Positions 28,176-41,485 of a stretch of 52,593 nucleotides of DNA are shown one piece after another. The stretch spans positions 1 to 52,593 of the forward strand of contig OMOF01000867.1 in assembly GCA_900290375.1 (NCBI GenBank). The letters are read 5' to 3'. Position numbers and translations under genes: made by a program. This stretch comes from Candidatus Desulfosporosinus infrequens (GTDB taxonomy: Bacteria > Bacillota > Desulfitobacteriia > Desulfitobacteriales > Desulfitobacteriaceae). Every line of letters starts with the position of its first letter. The first letter of the stretch is position 1. A model generated the notes under the pieces. The model was not told where the DNA came from. It did not search any database and worked only from the letters and a program-made list of their open reading frames with translations.

Positions 28176-28583
28176 TTATTTTTTACCCTCGGAAGCTTCA
28201 ATTCGGGCCGTTGCTCTGCGTAAGGCAAACTCAGCTCGTCGTACATCGATTTCGTTAGTACGTTCCGCCAAGCGTTTCTTAGCCCGTTCTTTGGCCTCTG
28301 CAGCACGAGCGACATCGACGTCTTGACTCAATACAGCAGTATCCGCCAGAACGATCACAGAGTTATCAATTACTTCAACAAACCCACCTGTAACAGCAGC
28401 TCGTTTAATAGAACTGTTCAACGTATAACGGACTACGCCAATTTCCATACCCGCAATTAAGGGTGCATGGTTCGGTAAAATCCCTAATTCGCCTAATCCG
28501 CCAGGAAGAACAACAAACTCAACATCTTCTTTCAGAACGTCTCCTTCAGGGGAGACAATGCGTAGTGAGAATGTTCCAGCCAT
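28176..28583 (-). CDS. atpC: ATP synthase epsilon subunit
   Basis: SLRIVSPEGDVLKEDVEFVVLPGGLGELGILPNHAPLI; downstream of atpD. Confidence 0.97.
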   Translation of the reverse strand: MAGTFSLRIVSPEGDVLKEDVEFVVLPGGLGELGILPNHAPLIAGMEIGVVRYTLNSSIKRAAVTGGFVEVIDNSVIVLADTAVLSQDVDVARAAEAKERAKKRLAERTNEIDVRRAEFALRRATARIEASEGKK

Positions 28584-28586
28584 GGC

Positions 28587-29999
<1,413 letters not shown>

Positions 30000-30020
30000 T
30001 TATTGGGTTTTTCCGACAGC

Positions 30021-30875
30021 TTAATCTAAAGCAGCTGCTCCACCGACAATTTCAGATATTTCCTTAGTAATCGCCGCCTGTCGGGCTCTGTTCATAATCA
30101 GCGACAATCGGTCAATCATATCCTTGGCGTTATCTGTTGCCGAACTCATGGCTGTCATCCGAGCTCCTTGCTCGCTTGCTTTTCCTTCAAGAATTGAGCG
30201 GAAGATCTGTGTTTCAACATACTTCGGCAATAAGCTAGCAAGGATCTCTTCTGGAGACGGTTCAAAAATATATTGTATCCTTTGTTTACCTTCAGTCGTT
30301 TCGATCGGAAGTAGTTTGACTTGCGTAGGTCTCGCGTTAATTGCGCTTACGAATTCAGTATACATCAGGTAAACCTCATCCGCTTCGCCCTGCTCGTAAA
30401 GTCGCACCACTTTCTGGGCAATTTCTTTCGCTTGATTATAACTTGGGTCATCTCCAAGTGCTACAAACTCAGCCAAAAACTCAATTTTACCGCGTCGGAA
30501 GTAATCTCGACCTTTGCGGCCTACCGTCACCAACTTAACTTCTTGTGGTGTTTCGGCAATCAAACCGACAGTCTTCCGAATCAGGTTCGAATTATACCCT
30601 CCGCAAAGACCACGGTCTGATGTTATCACCACATAAACCACCTTTTGCACAGGCCGCTTGATCAAAAGCGGATGAACAGTATCTCCAGGAGCCTGAGCCA
30701 GGCGTTCCAAGACCCCTTGCAATTGGTGGGCGTAGGGGCGGGCAGCGTTAAGTTTTTGTTGGGCTTTCCTGAGTTTGGCCGCGGAAACCATTTTCATCGC
30801 CTTAGTGATCTGCTGCATGTTGCGGACGCTGCGGATCCGGCGACGAATATCGCGTACTCCTGCCACCTCATTCAC
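30021..30875 (-). CDS. atpG: ATP synthase gamma subunit
   Basis: IRRRIRSVRNMQQITKAMKMVSAAKLRKAQ; C-terminal NRARQAAITKEISEIVGGAAAL. Confidence 0.98.
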   Translation of the reverse strand: MNEVAGVRDIRRRIRSVRNMQQITKAMKMVSAAKLRKAQQKLNAARPYAHQLQGVLERLAQAPGDTVHPLLIKRPVQKVVYVVITSDRGLCGGYNSNLIRKTVGLIAETPQEVKLVTVGRKGRDYFRRGKIEFLAEFVALGDDPSYNQAKEIAQKVVRLYEQGEADEVYLMYTEFVSAINARPTQVKLLPIETTEGKQRIQYIFEPSPEEILASLLPKYVETQIFRSILEGKASEQGARMTAMSSATDNAKDMIDRLSLIMNRARQAAITKEISEIVGGAAALD

Positions 30876-30890
30876 CTACTCCTTTTTAAT

Positions 30891-32966
<2,076 letters not shown>

Positions 32967-32970
<4 letters not shown>

Positions 32971-33464
32971 TGCATTTCCCCTACCTCTTGAATAAATTGT
33001 TCAACGAGTTTTCCTTGACCCTTCATGTCAAGCTTTTGGCGAATGATTTTCTCAGCCACTAGGACTGACAGATCGGCAACTTGTGCCTTAACCTCAGAAA
33101 TAGCTCGGTCACGTTCTCGTTCAATATCTGCCAGTGCAGATCTTTTAATCTTTTCGGCTTCTTCATGAGAAGCATTCAAAATTTCGGTCGCACGAGTTTC
33201 ACTGATCTTTGTGGCCTTGGCGATCACATCTTGAGCTTCTTGACGAGCTTTACGCATTTCTTCTTGATATTCGCGTTTGATTTGCTCTGCCTGTTTGCGT
33301 TCGCTTTCTGCCTGAGCAAGCATGGATTCAATGCGGCTCCGCCGTTCTTCCATCATTTTCATTAACGGACCCCAAGCTTTTGCACTGAGCAGCCAGACAA
33401 GCAACAGGAAAGAAACTATCATTACCGGTAACGTATAGTCAAATTGAATAGGATTCCCACCCAA
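32967..33464 (-). CDS. atpF: ATP synthase b subunit
   Basis: N-terminal membrane helix followed by charged coiled coil; operon position. Confidence 0.96.
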
Positions 33465-33508
33465 TGGTCTACCCCCCCCTCGAGTATGATAAGGTCAGAA
33501 TGATTTTT

Positions 33509-33538
33509 TTCAAGGGGGAACTTTCGTTCCCCCTTGAA
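33509..33538 (-). promoter_or_regulatory. Intercistronic hairpin with GAAA tetraloop between atpE and atpF
   Basis: Minus strand TTCAAGGGGGAAC-GAAA-GTTCCCCCTTGAA: 13-bp perfect stem, GNRA loop, followed by A-run rather than T-run. Confidence 0.8.
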
Positions 33539-33573
33539 TTAAGATGGGTCTAGCCTTTGCCCATCATGCAAGC

Positions 33574-33852
<279 letters not shown>

Positions 33853-33896
33853 TCAGCGAGCATCAAGCATCACTGAAAACTAACTAAAATAAAGTA

Positions 33897-34670
33897 TTAA
33901 TGATCCGTTGAGACTGCTTGTGATATATAAGCTGTGGTCAATACCGTGAACACATAAGATTGAATGGCGCCAATGAAAATACTAAAGGCCAGCCAGACTA
34001 CCATCGGAGGAATTCCTCCCAGTACCGATTTTCCCGGCAGCATAAGAATAACCTTGATTAGAATTTCACCAGCAAAAATGTTCCCGAATAAACGAAAGGC
34101 CAGTGTCATTGGCTTCGAGAGCATGTCAATGATGTGGATGATTGCAAACACCTTAAAAGGCTCAACAAAATGATGGAAATAATGGAGTCCTTTGTGCTTA
34201 ACCCCTAAGGCAATGACCATAATAATAGTCATGAGCGCCAAAGCCATTGTAATGTTGATGTCCGCTGTAGGTGACGACAAAACCGGTCCTTCGAAAACCT
34301 TGTTCAGTTGGGCAAAGTCTATGTGGAAAATTTCAAATAAATTAAACGTAAAGTTTGGGATAAGACCGAGCATATTGGAAAAGAACACAAACGTGATCAG
34401 TGTGAGCAAATACCCTAGAATTGGACGTCCCTTTTCTAGTCCCATATTGTCGCTCACAAGGTTACTAACGAAATCGATAATCCATTCCATAATATTCTGC
34501 ATTTTACCAGGTTTGCCACTCGTTAATTTACGAGCTCCTATTAAGCAGAACACAATAACCAAAAACATTGTAATCCAAGTCATCATCAAAGTTCTTGCAT
34601 GAAAGGTCATGCTTCCTATATGCCATAAAACTAATTCTTCATGCACTTCTTTTATCACCCCTTTCTCCAT
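33897..34670 (-). CDS. atpB: ATP synthase a subunit
   Basis: LSKPMTLAFRLFGNIFAGEILI; C-terminal AIQSYVFTVLTTAYISQAV; exact start uncertain (ATG 34670 or an in-frame GTG slightly downstream). Confidence 0.96.
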   Translation of the reverse strand: MEKGVIKEVHEELVLWHIGSMTFHARTLMMTWITMFLVIVFCLIGARKLTSGKPGKMQNIMEWIIDFVSNLVSDNMGLEKGRPILGYLLTLITFVFFSNMLGLIPNFTFNLFEIFHIDFAQLNKVFEGPVLSSPTADINITMALALMTIIMVIALGVKHKGLHYFHHFVEPFKVFAIIHIIDMLSKPMTLAFRLFGNIFAGEILIKVILMLPGKSVLGGIPPMVVWLAFSIFIGAIQSYVFTVLTTAYISQAVSTDH

Positions 34671-35022
34671 GAAGTTTATGTATTGCAACGGTGATGAAAG
34701 ATACAATCACCCCGGTAGCAATCCCTAAAGCTAAACTAAAAAGCCAACTCGAGTGTAACCGAGCCACTATAGCCACAACGAGGGTAACCATGCCCAATCG
34801 AGCCATAAGGCTTCGGCGCATCCGGATTAACGCCGTATGGATATCTAGTTCAGAACTACGGTGTGTCTCACGATAGATCCAGAGCGTATAACCAAACCCT
34901 ACCCAGTACCCAACTAAACCACCAAGGAAGGCAAGACGACCTGTTAGGGCGATTCCAAGCAATATACATGCAGTTCCACTTAGCAAGGCAATATAACTAT
35001 TTTTAATCATCGGATGCCCCAA
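34639..35022 (-). CDS. ATP synthase subunit I-like membrane protein
   Basis: Small polytopic membrane protein directly upstream of atpB. Confidence 0.75.
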   Translation of the reverse strand: MGHPMIKNSYIALLSGTACILLGIALTGRLAFLGGLVGYWVGFGYTLWIYRETHRSSELDIHTALIRMRRSLMARLGMVTLVVAIVARLHSSWLFSLALGIATGVIVSFITVAIHKLHGERGDKRSA

Positions 35023-35233
35023 AATTTTTTAAAGTGACCACAAGATAGCTCCCTCCGAGTACTAAACCACTTAACATTAATATGATGGTTAACCATGGTC
35101 GGGTTCCCCAGCGCTCGTCCAAGTAACGCCCTAAGAGAAACCCCCCTCCGACTAATACAGCCAATGAAGTCGAGATACTGGAACCGATCTCAAGTGCTTT
35201 CTGCCATCCCTTAGGGTTCCTTGCCATCTTCAT
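35003..35233 (-). CDS. AtpZ/AtpI-like F0F1-ATPase accessory protein
   Basis: LEIGSSISTSLAVLVGGGFLLGRYLDERWGTRPWLTIILMLSGLVLGGSYL. Confidence 0.85.
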   Translation of the reverse strand: MKMARNPKGWQKALEIGSSISTSLAVLVGGGFLLGRYLDERWGTRPWLTIILMLSGLVLGGSYLVVTLKNFGASDD

Positions 35234-35440
35234 TCGTCCTTCTTCTATGTACTAAGGTTAATGTATTCGCGAAGCAAATCTAAATTCCTGCTCTTTTTAC
35301 AATTAATTATGACAACTGTATATTTATGCTTTCTATAACTTTTTTACATTTTCGGAGTTTATAGCGTTTTATAGCATTTTAAATACTATACCACAACTTT
35401 GTATATTCATGTACAGCATTATTTAATTTTATCTCCGCGC

Positions 35441-36562
35441 TTATTTTCCTTCGATAATTTTAGCAATCCGGTCTGCTGCGAAGCCGTCTCCATAAGGATT
35501 CATGGCCATAGCCATTTTCTGATAAGCACTTTGGTCACCAAGTAGACGTTTCAACTCCGAAAATACACTTTCGTATTCGGTCCCCACAAGTGAAACTGTC
35601 CCTGCTGCCACAGCTTCTGGACGTTCTGTAGTATCCCGCACTACCAGTACTGGTATACCTAACGAAGGAGCTTCTTCCTGAATTCCTCCCGAGTCTGTCA
35701 AGATTAAGTGCGACCGCGCCATTAGATTTACAAATGGTTCATAGTCCATTGGTTCCACGAGATTAACCCTCGGGTGGGATCCTAGTACTTCTGTGACCAC
35801 TTTCCGAACCTTAGGGTTTTTATGTACAGGAAATATAATGTATGTATCAGGGAATAACTCAAGCGTTTTCTCTAAAGCCTGATAGATTTTACGCATTGGT
35901 TCGCCGAGATTTTCTCTGCGATGCGTTGTGACCAGAATCATTCGCGATTTTTCTCCCTGGCTGAGGATCGATCGGATGTGGGGGTCGACGAAACTGTACT
36001 CTGGTTTCACCGTGGTCAACAAAGCATCTATAACAGTATTGCCCGTTACGAAAATCTTTTCTGGTTCAATACCTTCACGCAGAAGATTCTTTCTTGCCGT
36101 TTCTGTAGGAGCGAAATGAAAATCAGTCAGAGCACTTGCGAGTTTGCGATTCATCTCTTCAGGAAACGGAGAATACTTATTTCCCGTTCGCAACCCGGCT
36201 TCAACGTGCCCAACCGGAATTTGTGCATAAAAAGCGGCGAGTGCGGCTACAAATGTAGTAGTTGTGTCCCCATGTACCAGCACTAGATCAGGAAGTTCAC
36301 GCTGATAAACCTCTTTGAGTCCACTAAGCGCTCGTGTTGTGATTTCTGTTAACGTTTGCCCCTGCCTCATAAGGTTTAAATCAAAATCAGGAATCATGTT
36401 AAACAACTTCAAAACCTGATCTAACATCTCACGATGCTGAGCCGTCACGGTAACCTGACATTGGATTGACTCCTTCTGTCGAAGTGCTTGGATTACCGGA
36501 GCCATTTTTATGGCCTCCGGGCGTGTACCAAACACTACCATAACTTTTTTCCGGTTTATCAC
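35441..36562 (-). CDS. wecB: UDP-N-acetylglucosamine 2-epimerase (non-hydrolysing)
   Basis: KVMVVFGTRPEAIKMAPVI; LTDSGGIQEEAPSLGIPVLVVRDTTERPEA. Confidence 0.96.
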   Translation of the reverse strand: MINRKKVMVVFGTRPEAIKMAPVIQALRQKESIQCQVTVTAQHREMLDQVLKLFNMIPDFDLNLMRQGQTLTEITTRALSGLKEVYQRELPDLVLVHGDTTTTFVAALAAFYAQIPVGHVEAGLRTGNKYSPFPEEMNRKLASALTDFHFAPTETARKNLLREGIEPEKIFVTGNTVIDALLTTVKPEYSFVDPHIRSILSQGEKSRMILVTTHRRENLGEPMRKIYQALEKTLELFPDTYIIFPVHKNPKVRKVVTEVLGSHPRVNLVEPMDYEPFVNLMARSHLILTDSGGIQEEAPSLGIPVLVVRDTTERPEAVAAGTVSLVGTEYESVFSELKRLLGDQSAYQKMAMAMNPYGDGFAADRIAKIIEGK

Positions 36563-36673
36563 GTTTTGACTCCCTTCATAATGATTGTCATTCGCTTAAT
36601 TAGAAAGGGCGAATGACATATCAGTTATAGCGAGACTCGAGGCGCGATGTTCAAGACTATAAATCACGCTTCG

Positions 36674-37144
36674 CTAATTATGGCTTTCTTGTGCAAGTTG
36701 AATCAACTTTAAGCCAGCTTCTCCTGCCATTGCCACGGCTAGCTGGTCCGGGTAGGAATAAGTATAGATCACTCGATTTATCCCAACATTAATCATCAGT
36801 TTTGTACATAGTACACACGGCTGATGAGTCGTATAGAGGTCCGCACCAGCGATTGCGACCCCATGCTTAGCAGCCTGGACAAGCGCATTTTGTTCAGCAT
36901 GCACCGCACGACAAATCTCATGGCGCTCTCCTGAAGGAATACTTAAGCTCTGCCGTAAACACCCAACTTCATCACAATGCCGGAGTCCAGCAGGACTTCC
37001 GTTATACCCAGTACTTAAAATTTGCTTATCCTTGACCATTACAGCCCCAACTTGGCGGCGCAGACAAGTTGATCGACCTGCAACCACAAGAGCAAGTTGC
37101 ATAAAATAACTATCCCAACTTGGACGTTTGCTCGGGGTCGTCAT
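36674..37144 (-). CDS. dCMP deaminase (ComEB-like)
   Basis: [14 protein letters not shown] and [18 protein letters not shown] deaminase motifs. Confidence 0.95.
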   Translation of the reverse strand: MTTPSKRPSWDSYFMQLALVVAGRSTCLRRQVGAVMVKDKQILSTGYNGSPAGLRHCDEVGCLRQSLSIPSGERHEICRAVHAEQNALVQAAKHGVAIAGADLYTTHQPCVLCTKLMINVGINRVIYTYSYPDQLAVAMAGEAGLKLIQLAQESHN

Positions 37145-37770
37145 TTCGTCCCGAACAGCCGATCCCCTGCGTCGCCAAGCCCAGGTACAATATACCCGTG
37201 TTCATTTAACCGTTCATCCACTGCTGCTACGAATATATCCACATCAGCATGTGTATTTTGCACAGTTTTAATTCCTTCTGGAGCTGCAATCAGGCACATG
37301 AGTTTAATATTTTTAGCGCCACGATCTTTTAAAAATGTGATGGCTGCGGACGCAGAACCACCCGTTGCCAACATGGGGTCGATGACAATTAGATCACGTT
37401 CCTCAATATCATTGGGCAACTTGCAATAATATTCCACTGGTAATAGAGTCTCTGGATCCCGATAAAGGCCGACATGTCCAACTTTAGCTGCCGGAATCAG
37501 ACGAAGCATTCCATCCACCATTCCTAACCCGGCACGTAGGATTGGAACCAAGCCGACTTTCCGACCAGCAAGCACATTGACTTTTGCTATCGCGACCGGT
37601 GTTTTAACTTCAATTTCCTGGAGAGGAAAATCACGGGTTACCTCATAGGCCATCAACATCGCGACTTCCTCTACTAGTTCCCTAAATTCCTTAGAGCCTG
37701 TTTTCTCATCGCGAATCAGGGACAACTTATGCTGAATTAGAGGATGATCAAGGACTTGAAGCTTTGCCAT
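37141..37770 (-). CDS. upp: Uracil phosphoribosyltransferase
   Basis: [58 protein letters not shown]. Confidence 0.98.
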   Translation of the reverse strand: MAKLQVLDHPLIQHKLSLIRDEKTGSKEFRELVEEVAMLMAYEVTRDFPLQEIEVKTPVAIAKVNVLAGRKVGLVPILRAGLGMVDGMLRLIPAAKVGHVGLYRDPETLLPVEYYCKLPNDIEERDLIVIDPMLATGGSASAAITFLKDRGAKNIKLMCLIAAPEGIKTVQNTHADVDIFVAAVDERLNEHGYIVPGLGDAGDRLFGTK

Positions 37771-37787
37771 GGTTCAGGATTCAACTC

Positions 37788-39044
37788 CTAATCTAAATTT
37801 CCATATAAAGGATACTGGGCACATAACGCACGGACAATTTCTTGTGCTTTCGCTAGTTTATCAGTTTCATGGCGTGAGGTCAAGGCGAGGTCCATCGCCT
37901 CCGCGATCTGCCGCATCGCTTCGGGGTTCATACCACGCGTTGTGACCGCCGGCGTTCCTACTCGTATTCCGCTAGTAATATAAGGACTTGCCGTTTCAAA
38001 AGGAATTGTGTTCTTGTTTACAGTAATACCCACTTGATCCAAGATTGTTTCCGCTTCTTTGCCAGTTACCTCTTTGCTCCGTACATCTACAAGAATGAGA
38101 TGGTTGTCTGTGCCTCCCGAGACAAGGCGAAAACCTCGCTCTTGCAGTGCTTGGGCTAGAGCTTTAGTATTTTCAATAATACGGGTTTGATACATCTTAA
38201 AGTCCGGCTGTAGAGCTTCACCAAAAGCAACCGCTTTAGCCGCAATAACATGCATCAGCGGCCCTCCTTGAATTCCTGGGAAGATAGCTTTATCAACCGC
38301 TTGCGCGTGCTCAGCTTTACAAAGAATCAGGCCGCCACGTGGCCCTCTTAACGTCTTATGAGTCGTGCTGGTCACAAAGTGCGCATGCGGGATTGGTGAG
38401 GGATGCAATCCTGCCGCCACGAGGCCGGCGATATGCGCCATGTCCACCATGAAAAAGGCCTCTACTTCATCCGCGATTTCACGCAATCTGGCAAAATCAA
38501 TTATCCTAGAATAAGCACTTGCCCCAGCGACCAGCATCCTAGGATGATGTTGGAGGGCTAACTGCCGAACTTGCTCATAGTCGATGCGTTCCGTTACCGA
38601 ATCGACGCCGTAAGAAACAAAATTGAAATAGACTCCCGAGATATTCACTGGACTCCCGTGAGTTAAATGACCCCCGTGGGATAAATTCATCCCAAGTACT
38701 GTGTCCCCAGGTTTCAGCACTGCGAAATAGACAGCCGTATTGGCCTGGGACCCAGAATGTGGTTGGACATTGGCATGCTCAGCCCCGAAAAGTTTCTTAA
38801 TGCGTTCACGAGCCAGGTCTTCAACTACATCAACATACTCACAACCGCCATAGTATCGTTTTCCGGGGTACCCTTCGGCATACTTATTCGTCAATACAGA
38901 CCCTTGTGCCGCCATCACTGCTCGGCTGACAAAGTTCTCAGAGGCAATCAATTCGATGGTATTTCGCTGTCGGTTCTCCTCTTTTTTGATGGCTTCCGCA
39001 ACTTCTGGGTCTTGGGGTTTCACCCACTGATCAATATAATCCAC
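37788..39044 (-). CDS. glyA: Serine hydroxymethyltransferase
   Basis: [56 protein letters not shown]. Confidence 0.99.
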   Translation of the reverse strand: MDYIDQWVKPQDPEVAEAIKKEENRQRNTIELIASENFVSRAVMAAQGSVLTNKYAEGYPGKRYYGGCEYVDVVEDLARERIKKLFGAEHANVQPHSGSQANTAVYFAVLKPGDTVLGMNLSHGGHLTHGSPVNISGVYFNFVSYGVDSVTERIDYEQVRQLALQHHPRMLVAGASAYSRIIDFARLREIADEVEAFFMVDMAHIAGLVAAGLHPSPIPHAHFVTSTTHKTLRGPRGGLILCKAEHAQAVDKAIFPGIQGGPLMHVIAAKAVAFGEALQPDFKMYQTRIIENTKALAQALQERGFRLVSGGTDNHLILVDVRSKEVTGKEAETILDQVGITVNKNTIPFETASPYITSGIRVGTPAVTTRGMNPEAMRQIAEAMDLALTSRHETDKLAKAQEIVRALCAQYPLYGNLD

Positions 39045-39072
39045 TTCATTTCACTCCTACTCTACTTCTGGT

Positions 39073-39642
39073 TCATTTCAATTCAGCATACATGGCCCGC
39101 GGCCCACCAATGAGGCGAGGTCGGGTGTACGCTAGAGTTATGTGAGCCTCCCCCACTTCCTTCACAGACAAGCGAATGGGTATTGCTACTGGTCTAAGAT
39201 GCATGCCAATAAAAGTATCACCGAGGTCAATTCCTGCATGCCCTTGAATTCTCTCTACCATTACCGGTTTTAAAAAACTCTTCCAGGCCTCCACCGTCAT
39301 TGCGCCTCCGGCATGTAGCGCTGGAAGCACTGTAACTACCTCTAATCCATAGTGATCGGCGCAAGCCTCTTCGACTACTAACGCCCGGTTGATATGTTCG
39401 CATCCTTGCACCGCTAAGAAGATTCCCAGTTGGTGAACCCGTGCCAGCAAAGGTGGAAGCAAAACCTCGGCCACCTCCGAGCTACTTCCTTGCCCAATCT
39501 GTTGACCGATAACTTCACTGGTGCTACACCCCACAACGAGGATCTGCCGCGAGCGTAAATTGGCCTTCATAAAAAAGGCATCCAGTACCTCGTCCCAAAC
39601 TTTGGCAATATCGGTCAATTTATCTGCAAACACTTTATCCAC
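39073..39642 (-). CDS. TIGR01440/DUF436 family protein (YwlG-like)
   Basis: VVGCSTSEVIGQQIGQGSSSEVAEVLLPPL; between glyA and rpiB as in B. subtilis. Confidence 0.9.
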   Translation of the reverse strand: MDKVFADKLTDIAKVWDEVLDAFFMKANLRSRQILVVGCSTSEVIGQQIGQGSSSEVAEVLLPPLLARVHQLGIFLAVQGCEHINRALVVEEACADHYGLEVVTVLPALHAGGAMTVEAWKSFLKPVMVERIQGHAGIDLGDTFIGMHLRPVAIPIRLSVKEVGEAHITLAYTRPRLIGGPRAMYAELK

Positions 39643-39735
39643 AAGAAAGCGCTCCTCCTCTCCTTGACCATGGACTTAAACAGACGTTCGAGATTAGAAC
39701 ACTGGTATGAGTCAAACCAAGATGTTTGAGCCGTG

Positions 39736-40191
39736 CTATACTTCTTCGCCACGTTCAATGTCAGAAATCAAATTCACACGGCGGGCATGCCTGCCTCCGG
39801 CAAACTCAGTTTTCAAAAAAATATCCACAATGTCGAGAGCAAGTCCAACACCGGTTACCCGTCCACCCAGTGTTAAAACGTTGGCATTATTATGTTCTCT
39901 GGCCATTCGAGCGGAAAACGTCTCTGTGCAGAGTGCAGCTCGGATTCCTCGGATTTTATTCGCTGCCATGGAAATTCCCTGCCCTGTTCCACAGATTGCT
40001 ATCCCCAGGTCAGCCTCTCCCTTAATGATTGCAGTACCTACTGCAAAGCCATAGGCAGGATAATCTACTGCATCGGTCGAATGAGTCCCCAAGTCATGGA
40101 CTTCTAATCCCTGTGCTTCTAAATGCGAACGAATAGCTTCCTTGAGTTTGTAGCCACCGTGATCGGATCCCAGTACAACTCTCACATTCAT
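39736..40191 (-). CDS. rpiB: Ribose-5-phosphate isomerase B
   Basis: LGSDHGGYKLKEAIRSHL; GIAICGTGQGISMAANKIRGIRAALC. Confidence 0.97.
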   Translation of the reverse strand: MNVRVVLGSDHGGYKLKEAIRSHLEAQGLEVHDLGTHSTDAVDYPAYGFAVGTAIIKGEADLGIAICGTGQGISMAANKIRGIRAALCTETFSARMAREHNNANVLTLGGRVTGVGLALDIVDIFLKTEFAGGRHARRVNLISDIERGEEV

Positions 40192-40254
40192 CCCTCAAAT
40201 CTTTTCTATAATACATTCATTTCTACAGATAGTAACAATATTCCTGCAAAAACA

Positions 40255-40281
40255 CAAAATAAAGCGACGTTTTACGCCGCT
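40255..40281 (-). terminator. Likely terminator downstream of the LMW phosphatase gene
   Basis: Minus strand AGCGGCG-TAAAA-CGTCGCT-TTATTTTG. Confidence 0.65.
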
Positions 40282-40349
40282 AGTGTAGACATCTTTGGCC
40301 TATCTTATACTTATCTCTAGGGCCTCCAGCTATGGTATTTGGCAATAGA

Positions 40350-40823
40350 TTAGGACAGGTGATCCCTTAATTCTCTTAACATCTCGCCGATCTCCTGAGC
40401 AGTCTGACGATAAACTTCGAGTGAGCCTCCCCATGGATCACGGACATCTTGTTTTCGTTGGCCCCAATCTCCCAAATATCTGGTTTTATGTATATATTGC
40501 GGGAAAATTTGTCGTATTATTTTTTCTTGCGTTCGAGTCATCGGGATAATCCAATCCACTTCCTCAAACAGGTCAGCCCTAATTTTTCTGGAACGATGCT
40601 TGGATATATCCACATTTTGCTCTTTAAGAACCTCCAACGCATAGCAACTGGCTTCCGCCCCTTCCCATGCTTCCATCCCCGCCGAACTGACTTGAACTGT
40701 ATCTCCGAGCATTTCCCGAGCCAACCCCTCAGCCATCGGACTACGACATGTGTTTCCCGTACAAATAAATAAAATTTTCAAGCCCACTTTATAACCTCTC
40801 TTAGAACAACAATTTAAATCCAA
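40350..40823 (-). CDS. Low molecular weight protein phosphatase (YwlE-like)
   Basis: ILFICTGNTCRSPMAEG; DPWGGSLEVYRQTAQEI. Confidence 0.93.
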   Translation of the reverse strand: MDLNCCSKRGYKVGLKILFICTGNTCRSPMAEGLAREMLGDTVQVSSAGMEAWEGAEASCYALEVLKEQNVDISKHRSRKIRADLFEEVDWIIPMTRTQEKIIRQIFPQYIHKTRYLGDWGQRKQDVRDPWGGSLEVYRQTAQEIGEMLRELRDHLS

Positions 40824-41382
40824 TCAGAAACAAAGCCAGCCCACCAAGCAACTCAGCCTTGTCTCCTAGCCACGTTCCCAACACCCGTCCCAAAATCAAA
40901 CCCATCCCGGTCATCAGCCCAGCGACCACGCCTATGATCATAACCGTTAGGAAGATATCAGTTTTGATCGTTCCCAGTGAAAATCCGACACTTAAGGCGT
41001 CTAAACTGACACTGGCCGCAAACATGTAAATTCCAAATCCACTTAAAGAACTATTGCCTGATGAATTAGGCAATAGGGCGCTCCTAGCCTCACCTAACGG
41101 AAAATGTTCAACTGCTGGCCGATAAACCTTGTAGAGCATCCGCCCACCCAAACCCATAAGGACTAAGGCACCTATCAGACTTGCATAGCGGCCAATAATT
41201 GCTCCTAGTGCCTCACCAAGTAAGATCCCAGCAAGTGGCATAACCACATGAAAAATAGCCACAATCAACGACAAGCGAAACATCATACTTTTCCTAATTC
41301 CCGACAAACCGATCGCCAAGGACAAGGAAAAAGCGTCTGCGCCAAGAGCTATTGCAACTGCCACAACCCATACTAAATTCAA
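40801..41382 (-). CDS. mntP: Manganese efflux pump MntP family protein
   Basis: ALGADAFSLSLAIGLSG and ASVSLDALSVGFSLG signatures. Confidence 0.92.
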   Translation of the reverse strand: MNLVWVVAVAIALGADAFSLSLAIGLSGIRKSMMFRLSLIVAIFHVVMPLAGILLGEALGAIIGRYASLIGALVLMGLGGRMLYKVYRPAVEHFPLGEARSALLPNSSGNSSLSGFGIYMFAASVSLDALSVGFSLGTIKTDIFLTVMIIGVVAGLMTGMGLILGRVLGTWLGDKAELLGGLALFLIGFKLLF

Positions 41383-41440
41383 TACCCTTCCCTCCGTTCT
41401 AATTATAGTATATGCACAGGAAAGAGTCTATAAGACGGAT

Positions 41441-41463
41441 GTAGGGGCACAATGCATTGTGCC
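41441..41463. repeat. Solitary copy of GTAGGGGCACRATGCATYGTGCC palindromic repeat
   Basis: GTAGGGGCACAATGCATTGTGCC; related to the 27855-27951 element ends. Confidence 0.7.
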
Positions 41464-41485
41464 TGACCAAGATATATTATGCTCC

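Noticed and set aside
36574-36592. Fur-box-like ATAATGATTGTCATT upstream of wecB
   Set aside because: Only a partial match, overlapping an intergenic hairpin; no iron-related gene adjacent; likely chance in AT-rich spacer.
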